This document shows positions 26,041-33,506 of a stretch of 64,000 nucleotides of DNA, piece after piece. The stretch spans positions 78,984-142,983 of the forward strand of contig NZ_SJOU01000007.1 of assembly GCF_012027725.1 (NCBI RefSeq), in the 5' to 3' direction. The stretch is from Olsenella sp. SW781 (GTDB taxonomy: Bacteria; Actinomycetota; Coriobacteriia; Coriobacteriales; Atopobiaceae). Below the pieces are notes generated by a model, which saw only the letters and a program-made list of their open reading frames with translations, had not been told where the DNA came from and made no database searches. The translations under genes were made by a program, and so were the position numbers. Position 1 is the first letter of the stretch; every line of letters begins with the position of its first letter.

Positions 26041-26562
26041 CTACTCCGCGTAAAACACGCGACCGTCTCTTCTCGGCTTGGGCTCCGGCGTCTCGGCCGG
26101 GTATCCCAGGATGCAGTGGCCGATGCCCTCGTAGTCGCCCTCGACGCCAAGCTCGGAGAGGATGGCCTTGCCCTCGGGGGTGTCGAACTCCTCGCGGGCG
26201 CGGTGGATCCAGCAGCTGCCGAGCCCCAGCGCGTGCGTGGCGAGCATGAGGTTGCCCATGACGAGGCTGCCGTCGTAGACGCGGTTGCGCTCGTCGCGCG
26301 GGGCGAGCACCACGAGGACCACCGGCGCGCTGTAGAACGGGTCGCGGCTGGGGTCGCCGATTATCTCGGCGTTCATGGCGGAGAGGCGGTCGCGCAGCTC
26401 GCGGTTCGTGACGGCCACGATGATGGGGCCCTGGCGGTTCATGCCGCTCGCGGCCCAGAGGCCGGCCTCGATGACCTGGTCGATCAGCTCCCGGCTGGGC
26501 ACCTCGTCGGTGTACGCGCGCACGCTCCTGCGCTCGAGCATTCCCTGGATGATGTCGCTCAT
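26041..26562 (-). CDS. nitroreductase-family flavoprotein
   Basis: 173 aa FMN-dependent NAD(P)H oxidoreductase. MLERRSVRAYTDEVPSRELIDQVIEAGLWAASGMNRQ is the FMN-binding start of the family, SLVMGNLMLATHALGLGSCWI the dimer/FMN core, and GHCILGYPAETP the C-terminal block. ATG at 26562 with GAGGAGCC upstream; the longer upstream frame crosses the GTTTGCTCGTGCAAAC repeats and is rejected. Substrate unknown. Confidence 0.88.
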   Translation of the reverse strand: MSDIIQGMLERRSVRAYTDEVPSRELIDQVIEAGLWAASGMNRQGPIIVAVTNRELRDRLSAMNAEIIGDPSRDPFYSAPVVLVVLAPRDERNRVYDGSLVMGNLMLATHALGLGSCWIHRAREEFDTPEGKAILSELGVEGDYEGIGHCILGYPAETPEPKPRRDGRVFYAE

Positions 26563-26637
26563 GGCTCCTCCTCGCCTCGATTGCCGCCTGAGGCTGTTAT
26601 ACCCCAATGCGCGGCGACGCGGCCCGTCCCCGTCCGC

Positions 26638-26757
26638 GTTTGCACGAGCAAACTCCGCGGGCGGGGGCGTCGGGATGGCGCTCGATTGCGTTTGCACAGG
26701 TAGATGGGCCGCACGGTTCTTCTCGCCCAGGCGTCGGGCGCGTTTGCTCGTGCAAAC
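26638..26757. repeat. GTTTGCWCGWGCAAAC repeats upstream of nitroreductase
   Basis: Copies at 26638-26653 (GTTTGCACGAGCAAAC) and 26742-26757 (GTTTGCTCGTGCAAAC), plus a half copy GTTTGCACAGG at 26690. Three more copies lie upstream of feoAB at 42825, 42933 and 42996. A motif copy GGTTCTTCTCGCC lies between them at 26715. Confidence 0.8.
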
Positions 26758-26800
26758 GCGGAAAGGGGGCATGCGGCGGCGCGGGGCAGAAGGACGTGCG

Positions 26801-27166
26801 CTACTCCCCGACCTCGCGCAGGAGGTCGGCGGGATCCACCCCATAGAGGTGCGCGAACTTCACGAGATTCGAGGTGGACGGCTCCGAGGCGCCCTGCTCC
26901 CACTTCGAGACGGCCTGCCGCGAGACGCCGACCTTCTCGGCCACGAGCTCCTGCGTCATCTTGCACCGCTCCCGATGCGCCCGCAGCACCTCGGCGAGCG
27001 AGCGGCGCACCGCCACGGCCTCGGGGTCCTTGGAGACGCGCTCCTGTCGCAGGAACCACCGGATGGCGAGCACCAGCAGCACGACGAACAGGACCCAGGG
27101 CACCACCCTGGCAAGGAGAATCGGAATCAGAATCATGAGCTCCGTCGGCCCCAGTCCCATAATCAT
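26801..27166 (-). CDS. membrane-anchored XRE-family regulator
   Basis: 121 aa. N-terminal hydrophobic stretch (about 9-38: ELMILIPILLARVVPWVLFVVLLVLAI) predicts one or two membrane passes. The C-terminal HTH_3 domain reads LAEVLRAHRERCKMTQELVAEKVGVSRQAVSKWEQGASEPSTSNLVKFAHLYGVDPADLL. This is the reverse of the usual HTH-then-TM order. It could tether a DNA site to the membrane. ATG at 27166 after AAAGGAGGG. Confidence 0.8.
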   Translation of the reverse strand: MIMGLGPTELMILIPILLARVVPWVLFVVLLVLAIRWFLRQERVSKDPEAVAVRRSLAEVLRAHRERCKMTQELVAEKVGVSRQAVSKWEQGASEPSTSNLVKFAHLYGVDPADLLREVGE

Positions 27167-27331
27167 GACGCCCTCCTTTCACGCGCTTTGCCCCACTGTA
27201 GCTGAGCAGGGCGGTTGCGCCCAGCAACTATCGCGCAACGTTCGGTTGCGGCCGGGATCGGTCGGACCCAAGGCGGCGCGGGGCGAGAAGGACGGGATCG
27301 GCGGCCGCCGCCCTGGGGCCACGTGCTGTGG

Positions 27332-27377
27332 GGGAACGTTCCCAGCCCTTGTTGCCTACGTCTACGGAATCGTTCTC
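27332..27377 (+). promoter_or_regulatory. two LacI-type (ScrR) operator candidates upstream of amylosucrase
   Basis: GGGAACGTTCCC (27332-27343, perfect palindrome) and GGAATCGTTCTC (27366-27377). The second is exactly the complement of the left half-operator at scrA (33444-33455). TACAAT at 27399-27404 is a good -10, so bound repressor would overlap the promoter. Confidence 0.7.
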
Positions 27378-27440
27378 ACCTCTGGGCGGGGGCGCCGCTA
27401 CAATGCGTCCGGGAGCATACGGAGAGCGAAAGGAACCGCC

Positions 27441-29375
27441 ATGACGGAGAAGGCCAGCAGGAAGAGCCCCGCCAAGAAGACCGCCGCGAGAAGGACGCGG
27501 AAGGCCGTCGCCGCGCCACGCGTCGGCGGGGCGGAGCGCGTGAGGGCCGACGCCGTCTTCCAGGAGCGCCTGGCCCGCTACCATGACGAGCTCCGCTGGC
27601 TCTACATGGAGCTCTACGACAACGGCGACATGTTCGCCGAGCTGCTCGACCAGATGCGGGCCTACTACGACGCACGCTCCGAGCGGCTGCGCGCCCTCGA
27701 CGCCGAGCGCGAGGCCGCCGGCGAGTGGTACCGCAGCCGCGACATGCTCGGCATGCAGATGTACATCGACAACTTCGCCGGCAACATCAAGGGCGTGGAG
27801 GACCGCCTGGACTACCTCGAGCGCGTGGGCGTGAACTACCTCCACCTCATGCCGTTCCTCGACACGCCCGCGGACAGGAGCCGCTCCGACGGCGGCTACG
27901 CCGTCAAGGACTTCCGCCGCGTCAAGCCCGAGCTCGGCACGATGGAGGACCTCGCCCACCTCGCCGGGAAGTGCCACGAGCGCGGCATCAGCCTCTGCAT
28001 GGACTTCGTCATGAACCACACGTCGGAGGATCACGAGTGGGCGCGGCGGGCGCGTGCCGGCGAGGGCGAGTACATGAGCCGGTACTTCTTCGAGAGCAAC
28101 CAGGCGGTGATCGACCAGTACACCCGCGAGGTGCCGCAGGTCTTCCCCACCACGGCGCCCGGCCACTTCACCTACCTACCGGAGCTGGGCCAGTCCGTGA
28201 TGACACAGTTCTACCCCTACCAGTGGGACCTCAACTACAGGAACCCGCGCGTCTTCAACGAGATGATGTACAACTTCCTCTACCTGGCAAACCAGGGCAT
28301 GGACATCATCCGCATCGACGCCGTGCCCTACATCTGGAAGCAGCTCGGCACCAACTGCCGCAACCTCCCCCAGGTCCACACCATCGTGCGCATGATGCGC
28401 ATGATCGGCGAGGTCGTGTGCCCCGGCATCGTGCTTCTGGGCGAGGTGGTCATGGCGCCGGTGGAGGTGGTCCCCTACTTCGGGACCGTGGAGAAGCCCG
28501 AGTGCCACATGCTCTACAACGTCACGACGATGGCCACCACCTGGAACTCCGTGGCCTGCCGCGACACGCGCCTGCTGCGCTCGCAGCTCGACGCCGTGTG
28601 CGGGCTGCCCAGCCAGTACACCTTCCTCAACTACCTGCGCTGCCACGACGACATCGGCTGGGGCCTCGACTACGCCACGCTCAGCACCTGGGGCATGGAG
28701 GAGGTCCCGCACAAGCGCTACCTCAACGACTACTTCCAGGGCCGCGTGCCGGGCAGCGCCTCGCGCGGCGAGCTCTACAACGCCGACCCGGCGACCGGCG
28801 ACGCGCGCTTCTGCGCCACCACGGCCTCCATGTGCGGCATCGAGGCCGCGGGCTTCGAGGGCGACGAGGAGGCGATGGAGGTCGCCATCCGCAAGGACGT
28901 CATGCTCCACGCCTACCTGCTCGCGCAGTCCGGCCTGCCGATCATCTACAGCGGGGACGAGGTCGGCCAGGTGAACGACTACACCTACAAGGACGACCCC
29001 GAGAAGGCCGACGACTCGCGCTACATCCATCGCGGCCGCTTCGACTGGGCGCTCGTCGACCGCGTTGACGAGAAGGGCAGCGTCCAGGAGCGCATCTTCG
29101 ACGCGCTCGGCGAGCTGGAGGCCATCCGTCGCCGCGAGGACGTCTTCGACGCCGACGCCGAGGTGGGGATTGTCGACTACAGCGACCCGGCCATCCTCTG
29201 GATCCGCCGGAGCGCCGGCAGCCGCACGCTCAACGCGGTCTTCAACTTCTGCGACGCCGAGAAGACCGCCTGGATGCCGGCCTGCGCCGAGTACACCAAC
29301 CTGCTCACGGGCGAGACCATGGGCTTCGAGACCTTCCAGCTGCCCGCCTGGGGCTTCGTCTGGTACCTCGCGTAG
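27441..29375 (+). CDS. amylosucrase (GH13, sucrose glucosyltransferase)
   Basis: 644 aa; transfers glucose from sucrose to an alpha-1,4-glucan and releases fructose. Residues ~90-640 match amylosucrase: MQMYIDNFAGNIKGVEDRLDYL, CMDFVMNHTSEDHEW, nucleophile Asp ~293 in MDIIRIDAVPYIWK, acid/base Glu ~335 in LLGEVVMAP, and CHDDIGWGLDY (Asp ~403), the last typical of amylosucrase rather than alpha-amylase. No signal peptide. The first 30 residues are a Lys/Arg/Ala-rich tail (KASRKSPAKKTAARRTRK) absent from family standards. ATG after AAAGGAA. Two scr-type operators upstream tie it to sucrose control. Confidence 0.92.
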   Translation: MTEKASRKSPAKKTAARRTRKAVAAPRVGGAERVRADAVFQERLARYHDELRWLYMELYDNGDMFAELLDQMRAYYDARSERLRALDAEREAAGEWYRSRDMLGMQMYIDNFAGNIKGVEDRLDYLERVGVNYLHLMPFLDTPADRSRSDGGYAVKDFRRVKPELGTMEDLAHLAGKCHERGISLCMDFVMNHTSEDHEWARRARAGEGEYMSRYFFESNQAVIDQYTREVPQVFPTTAPGHFTYLPELGQSVMTQFYPYQWDLNYRNPRVFNEMMYNFLYLANQGMDIIRIDAVPYIWKQLGTNCRNLPQVHTIVRMMRMIGEVVCPGIVLLGEVVMAPVEVVPYFGTVEKPECHMLYNVTTMATTWNSVACRDTRLLRSQLDAVCGLPSQYTFLNYLRCHDDIGWGLDYATLSTWGMEEVPHKRYLNDYFQGRVPGSASRGELYNADPATGDARFCATTASMCGIEAAGFEGDEEAMEVAIRKDVMLHAYLLAQSGLPIIYSGDEVGQVNDYTYKDDPEKADDSRYIHRGRFDWALVDRVDEKGSVQERIFDALGELEAIRRREDVFDADAEVGIVDYSDPAILWIRRSAGSRTLNAVFNFCDAEKTAWMPACAEYTNLLTGETMGFETFQLPAWGFVWYLA

Positions 29376-29383
29376 GGCAAGAC

Positions 29384-29407
29384 GGCCGTCGCCCCCGGGC
29401 GGCGGCC
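29384..29407. terminator. hairpin between convergent amylosucrase and lipoprotein genes
   Basis: GGCCGTCGCCC (29384-29394) and GGGCGGCGGCC (29397-29407) pair with one mismatch; no T-tract. Only 39 bp separate the two stop codons. Confidence 0.45.
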
Positions 29408-29414
29408 GAGGCGG

Positions 29415-29729
29415 CTACTCGACGCCGATGCGCTCGGCGGAGTCCTCGCTCACCCAGAGCGTGTCCTTGTCGCGCGAGACGAACTCGCGGCTCTCGTCCT
29501 CGAGGACGTGGACCTCGGTGGAGTCCATGGGGAGCTCGTAGAGGTCGTCCTCGAAGTCGACGACCTCATAGTTGGACCCGCTCAGCGTGACGCTGCGCAC
29601 CTCGCTCGCGTCCGTCTCCACGCCGTCCGGGTAGTTGCCGTCGCACCCGCCGAAGCCGAGCGCCCATCCCGCTGCCAGGGCGCACACGAGCAGGCCGCCG
29701 GCAATCACGCGCATCTTTGAACCCGCCAT
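29415..29729 (-). CDS. putative small lipoprotein
   Basis: 104 aa. N-terminal signal with Lys/Arg then a hydrophobic core (MRVIAGGLLVCALAAGWALGF) ending in a lipobox-like FGGC; Cys ~29 would be lipidated. The mature part is acidic (TDASEVRSVTLSGSNYEVVDFEDDLYELPMDSTEVHVLEDES). No family recognised. Expressed leftward, alone. Confidence 0.65.
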   Translation of the reverse strand: MAGSKMRVIAGGLLVCALAAGWALGFGGCDGNYPDGVETDASEVRSVTLSGSNYEVVDFEDDLYELPMDSTEVHVLEDESREFVSRDKDTLWVSEDSAERIGVE

Positions 29730-29839
29730 GGGGCATCCTCTCTCTAAGAATCACTCTTTTATATCATGGGCGCAACGGACGGCCCAGGGGAATCTCCAGC
29801 GCCAGACGAGGGCGACGGGGCAAGGGCAGCTAGGAGAGG

Positions 29840-30730
29840 CTAGGAGAGGATCTTCATCTTGGAGAGGGCGTGGCTGAGCTCGAGGTAGCTGAAGCTCGCC
29901 CCCTCGAGCGAGGAGAGGCAGATGGGGATCGCAAGCCGGTCCTTCTGCGCGATCGGCCTCATGACGCAGCCGTCGAAGGGGCCGATGAACTCTCCTCCCA
30001 CGATGAGCGAGAGGCCGTTTCTGTGCTCCATCAGGTCGCCGTACGACTCGAGCGTGGGAATCTCGACGAGCTCCGAGGTCATGCCGTGCGCCGCGTAGGC
30101 GCGGCAGACGGACTCGTTGAAGTGGTCGAACTCCGGCGCGAGGGCGACGGGGCACGCGTTGATGTCCTCGAGCGTGAGCTCGCTCTTCTTGGCGAGCGGG
30201 TTGGACCCCGCCATAACCACGTAGGGGGACATCGTGCCGAGGCTCCCCGTGACGACGCCCCGCTCCTTCAGCGATCCGACCGTCACGAGGGCGTCGAAGC
30301 GCCCCTCCCTGAGCTCGTCGATGCAGGCCGAGCAGGTCGTGAGCACGACGTCGACCTCGCATCCGAGGGCGCGGCCGGCCACGACGCTGATCATCGTGCA
30401 GATGCGCTCGATGCCAGGGAACCTGGGCACGCAGAGACCGAGGCGCAGGGCGCGCGAGACGCCGGCCTCGCGAGCGCTTGACCGGGCGAAGCTTACGAGC
30501 GCGTCGTACTCCGCGAGCACCCGCTTGGCACGGGCGCCGAAGGCGCGGCCGAGTGGCGTGGGCGTCACCCCGGAGCTCGCGCGGTTGAAGAGCGGGGCGC
30601 CCGTCCTCCCCTCGAGCTCGGACATGGCCTTGGAGACTGCCTGGACGGAGACGCCCTCACGCTCGGCAGCGGCAGAGAAGCTCCCCGTGGCGAGGATCGC
30701 CACGACGTATCTGAGCTGCTTTATGTTCAC
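29840..30730 (-). CDS. LysR-family transcriptional regulator
   Basis: 296 aa. N-terminal HTH: MNIKQLRYVVAILATGSFSAAAEREGVSVQAVSKAMSELEGRTG, then an effector-binding domain. No obvious target; it lies between the lipoprotein and the HPr-like gene. Upstream DNA has two ATATATC blocks (30772 and 30781) that could be part of an autoregulated promoter. Confidence 0.9.
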   Translation of the reverse strand: MNIKQLRYVVAILATGSFSAAAEREGVSVQAVSKAMSELEGRTGAPLFNRASSGVTPTPLGRAFGARAKRVLAEYDALVSFARSSAREAGVSRALRLGLCVPRFPGIERICTMISVVAGRALGCEVDVVLTTCSACIDELREGRFDALVTVGSLKERGVVTGSLGTMSPYVVMAGSNPLAKKSELTLEDINACPVALAPEFDHFNESVCRAYAAHGMTSELVEIPTLESYGDLMEHRNGLSLIVGGEFIGPFDGCVMRPIAQKDRLAIPICLSSLEGASFSYLELSHALSKMKILS

Positions 30731-31005
30731 GAACGGGCCTCCCCGGAGAATGCGCTGCCGAGAGCTGGTGATATATCAGCGATATATGGCTAGTTTGTCA
30801 CAGGAGCATTTCGGACGGAGAACATGCGCCCCCCTCCTCAAAGTGGAGTTGACGTAACGCCATCTCCCTCCGCTCGGAAGGCCACCCCCATTTGCGCGGG
30901 TTTTCTCGCCACGCGCCGAAAGCCCCTCTCCCTCGGCGAGGGTTGAGGGCTATCGTGTGGGGGCAAGGCGGCCCGTTTCCCCCGCCCCCCCCGAGAGGAC
31001 GCCCC

Positions 31006-31260
31006 ATGCACGAGATACCCTGCGACATCACAGACCCGCTGGGCCTGCACATCCAGCTCGCCGTCCTGCTGGCAAGCGAGGCCGAGCGCTGGAGGAGCGA
31101 CGTCACCCTGGAGCACGCGGGGCGCGTCGTGGACGCCAAGCAGCTCATGCAGCTCCTGATGCTCGGCGTGCGCACGGGCGAGCACGTGGTCGTGACCGTG
31201 AGCGGGCCGGACGAGGACACCGCCGCCGGGGCCATCCGGCAGATCACGCGGACGTTCTAG
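31006..31260 (+). CDS. HPr-like phosphocarrier lacking the regulatory serine
   Basis: 84 aa, HPr length and fold pattern. Catalytic His15 is in place (DPLGLHIQLA), but Arg17 of the usual GLHARPA is Gln17, and the HPr-kinase site Ser46 is Gln46 (DAKQLMQLLMLGV). It may still accept phosphate on His15 but cannot be Ser46-phosphorylated for catabolite control. A specialised carrier or regulatory paralogue is inferred; ordinary ptsH should be elsewhere. ATG after GAGAGGA. It neighbours the scr genes but is not in their operon. Confidence 0.78.
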   Translation: MHEIPCDITDPLGLHIQLAVLLASEAERWRSDVTLEHAGRVVDAKQLMQLLMLGVRTGEHVVVTVSGPDEDTAAGAIRQITRTF

Positions 31261-31281
31261 CGCGGGGAGTCGGGCGCCCGG

Positions 31282-31399
31282 CGTTCTTGTCGCCTTGGCC
31301 CCGCACGGCAGGTCTGCGGGGCCAAGGCGACAAACCCGCGCCCCGGAGCGTCGTCAAGGCCCCGCAGACCCGCTGCGCGGGGCCAAGGCGACAAGAACG
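31282..31399. repeat. 118-bp inverted repeat, REP family GCGGGGCCRAGGCGACA
   Basis: Outer 23-bp arms 31282-31304 and 31377-31399 are exact complements (CGTTCTTGTCGCCTTGG plus CCCCGC). A third copy GCGGGGCCAAGGCGACAAAC lies inside at 31317. The arm ends spell CGTTCTTGTCGCC, the dispersed motif with one substitution. Confidence 0.88.
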
Positions 31400-31407
31400 T
31401 CCGGCCG

Positions 31408-31917
31408 TCAGCCCAGCAGCCCGTCGAGCTCCTCTCTCCACCGCGCGACGAGCCGGTCGAGCGACCACGCCGCGTTGGCGGGGCTCGTGGACGGCAGCAC
31501 CCGCGCCGAGAGGCCGCACGCGGGCTCCAGCCAGCGACGATAGAGCCGCCCCGCCGTGCCGCCGTTGCAGAGCACGGCCTCGACGGGCGCCGCGCGCAGG
31601 ACGCGGGGGACGTCGGCCGGGACCACGTTCTTGATGGAGGCGTCCGACGACCCGCGGATGTCGCAGCTCTCGATGACGTCCCAGAGCGCGATGCCGTGGC
31701 GCAGCAGCAGCGAGCGCTTGGCCGCGACGTCACCGTCCGCCGGGACGGGCTCGCCCGCGCACGCGGCGACGACGCGCCAGAAGCGGTTGCGCGGGTTGCC
31801 GTAGTAGAAGCGGTTCTCGCGCGAGAGCGCCGAGGGAAGCGAGCCCAGCACGAGCACGCGGGAGCGCTCGTCGAAGACTGGGTCGAACTCGTGGACTATG
31901 TGCTCGTAGTCTGCCAT
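31408..31917 (-). CDS. DNA-deoxyinosine glycosylase (uracil-DNA glycosylase superfamily)
   Basis: 169 aa. The MUG/UDG-like fold is shown by RVLVLGSLPSALSRENRFYYGNPRNRFWRVV near the N-terminus, HGIALWDVIESCDIRGSSDASIKN (substrate pocket) and LPSTSPANAAW at the C-terminus. Members remove hypoxanthine or uracil from DNA as the first step of base excision. ATG at 31917 gives the expected length; the longer upstream start is rejected. Convergent with the HPr-like gene across the REP. Confidence 0.85.
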   Translation of the reverse strand: MADYEHIVHEFDPVFDERSRVLVLGSLPSALSRENRFYYGNPRNRFWRVVAACAGEPVPADGDVAAKRSLLLRHGIALWDVIESCDIRGSSDASIKNVVPADVPRVLRAAPVEAVLCNGGTAGRLYRRWLEPACGLSARVLPSTSPANAAWSLDRLVARWREELDGLLG

Positions 31918-32034
31918 GCCACGAGCATAGCGCCCCGAGGCGCCACCTGCGGCCTCAACCTGCCCTTTCATGGGTGTTTGGTGAGAAGGGTCCCACCCGC
32001 GCTACACTCGTTACGTTGAAGGGAGTCCCCCAGG

Positions 32035-33018
32035 ATGGACATCAACCAGATTGCCCAGATGGCAGGCGTCTCGCGGGCGACGGTCTCGCGCTATCTCAAC
32101 GACGGCTACGTCAGCCAGGAGAAGCGCGCCGCCATCCGCCGCGTCATCGAGAAGACCGGCTACGTGCCCTCTCAGCACGCCAAGACCCTGCGCACGGGCA
32201 AGACCAACGTCGTGGGGATCATCATCCCCAAGATCAACTCGGCCTCGGTGAGCCGGATGGTCGCGGGCATCACGCCCGTGCTCAACGCCGCCGGCTACCA
32301 GGTGCTGCTGGCCAACACGGACAACAACGCCTCCCGCGAGGTGGACTTCCTGCGCCTCTTCTCAGAGAAGAACCAGGTGGACGGCGTCATCCTCATTGCC
32401 ACCGTCATCACCGAGGAGCACCGCGAGGCCATCTCCTCCCTGCCCGTTCCCATCGTGGTGCTCGACCAGGACGTGGACTTCCGCTCCTGCGTCTTCCAGA
32501 ACGACTACGAGGGCATGCGCGAGGTCGCCTCGATCGCGCTGCGCACCGCCAAGCGGCCGGCCTACATCGGCGTCTTCGAGGAGGACGTCGCCGTCGGACA
32601 GATGCGCCGCCAGGGCTTTCTCGCCGCGTGCGCCGAGGCCGGCGTGGAGGTCCCCGAGCGGGCGATGCGCATCGCCGAGTTCACCGTGGACTCCGGCTAC
32701 GAGCAGGCGGAGGCCCTGCTCGAGTCCCACCCCGAGCTCGACGGCATCGTGTGCGCCACCGACTCGATCGCCTACGGCGCCCTCACCTGCCTGCGCGAGT
32801 ACGGGCGGCGCGTCCCCGAGGACGTGGTGGTGACGGGCATGGACGACTCCGAGATCTCCCAGATCGTCACGCCGACGCTGACCACGGTCCACCTCCACTA
32901 CAAGTCCTCCGGCGCGCAGACCGCCCGGATGCTCGTCGGCTTCATGACCGGCGAGGAGTACGTGGCGCGCAAGGTCAAGATGGACTACGAGGTCGTGGCG
33001 AGGAACTCCACGCGCTAG
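32035..33018 (+). CDS. scrR: LacI-family sucrose operon repressor
   Basis: 327 aa. HTH and hinge: MDINQIAQMAGVSRATVSRYLNDGYVSQEKRAAIRRVIEKTGYVPSQHAKTLRTGK, then a ribose-binding-type effector domain ending in QTARMLVGFMTGEEYVARKV. Position immediately upstream of scrA-scrB-scrK and the LacI-type palindromes at those genes make it the probable repressor, with a sugar phosphate or sucrose as inducer. ATG after AAGGGAG. No operator of the same type is visible at its own promoter. Confidence 0.88.
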   Translation: MDINQIAQMAGVSRATVSRYLNDGYVSQEKRAAIRRVIEKTGYVPSQHAKTLRTGKTNVVGIIIPKINSASVSRMVAGITPVLNAAGYQVLLANTDNNASREVDFLRLFSEKNQVDGVILIATVITEEHREAISSLPVPIVVLDQDVDFRSCVFQNDYEGMREVASIALRTAKRPAYIGVFEEDVAVGQMRRQGFLAACAEAGVEVPERAMRIAEFTVDSGYEQAEALLESHPELDGIVCATDSIAYGALTCLREYGRRVPEDVVVTGMDDSEISQIVTPTLTTVHLHYKSSGAQTARMLVGFMTGEEYVARKVKMDYEVVARNSTR

Positions 33019-33063
33019 GTCGCGCGCCGGCGCCGCGTTGGACGTGCGGGGCGTTGCCGTTTT

Positions 33064-33252
33064 TGGGTTGTGGCAGCGGCGGCGCGCGGAGCGTTGCGAG
33101 GAACGGGGTCATGGCAGAAATGGCGCTGCCACGACCCCACTTTGCGCAACAGGGGCGAGAAGAACCGCAGGTCGTTCTTCTCGCCGATTGCCACAAGCCC
33201 CATCCACGCAACGCGCGGACGCGCCAGATTGCCATGACCCCGCTTTCCGCAG
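33064..33252. repeat. cluster of TTGCGNAAAGYGGGGTCRTGGCAG units
   Basis: Plus-strand copy at 33094-33117; minus-strand copies at 33126-33149, 33187-33210 (diverged) and 33227-33252; a fragment GTTGTGGCAG at 33068. The copy at 33126 is joined to GGCGAGAAGAACC exactly as at 18035-18075. The motif pair 33154-33165/33174-33185 is itself a perfect 12-bp inverted repeat with 8-nt spacer. Confidence 0.75.
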
Positions 33253-33302
33253 CGGCCCGCCACCCCGAGCGCCCCGCGATCAGGGCGAGAAGAACGTGCG
33301 AC

Positions 33303-33367
33303 CGAGCATGCCCCCGCGCACGGACTGCGGCCCCGCCGGCGGAAATCCGTGCGCGGGGGCATGCTCG
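33303..33367. repeat. 22-bp-arm inverted repeat abutting a motif copy
   Basis: CGAGCATGCCCCCGCGCACG (first 20 nt of arm 33303-33324) is perfectly complementary to 33346-33367. On the minus strand the hairpin is followed by CACGTTCTTCTCGCC (33298-33284), the same hairpin-then-motif order as at gene ends. Confidence 0.85.
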
Positions 33368-33442
33368 ACCAGACCACCGCTCGCCGACAAAACCCCGCCG
33401 TCTGCGGCAACTCCCCTCCAGCACGTTCTTCTCGCCGTATTG

Positions 33443-33483
33443 TGAGAACGATTCCATATGGGAACGTTCTCACATGGTATGAT
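33443..33483 (+). promoter_or_regulatory. scrA operator pair and -10
   Basis: A 30-bp inverted repeat (33443-33472, two mismatches) made of two tandem 12-mers, GAGAACGATTCC (33444-33455) and GGGAACGTTCTC (33460-33471), 16 bp centre to centre. TATGAT follows at 33478-33483 and scrA ATG is 24 bp further. The layout fits a LacI-type repressor occluding RNA polymerase. Confidence 0.8.
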
Positions 33484-33506
33484 GAGGCGGAGAGAAAGGT
33501 GGGCAC

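Larger units (their letters stand above)
33019..33506. other. repeat-mosaic intergenic region plus scrA promoter
   Basis: 488 bp. From left: about five copies of the TTGCGNAAAG REP unit (33064-33252), four motif copies (33154, 33173, 33284, 33424), a 22-bp-arm hairpin (33303-33367) and finally the scrA operator/promoter (33443-33483). No gene. Confidence 0.8.
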
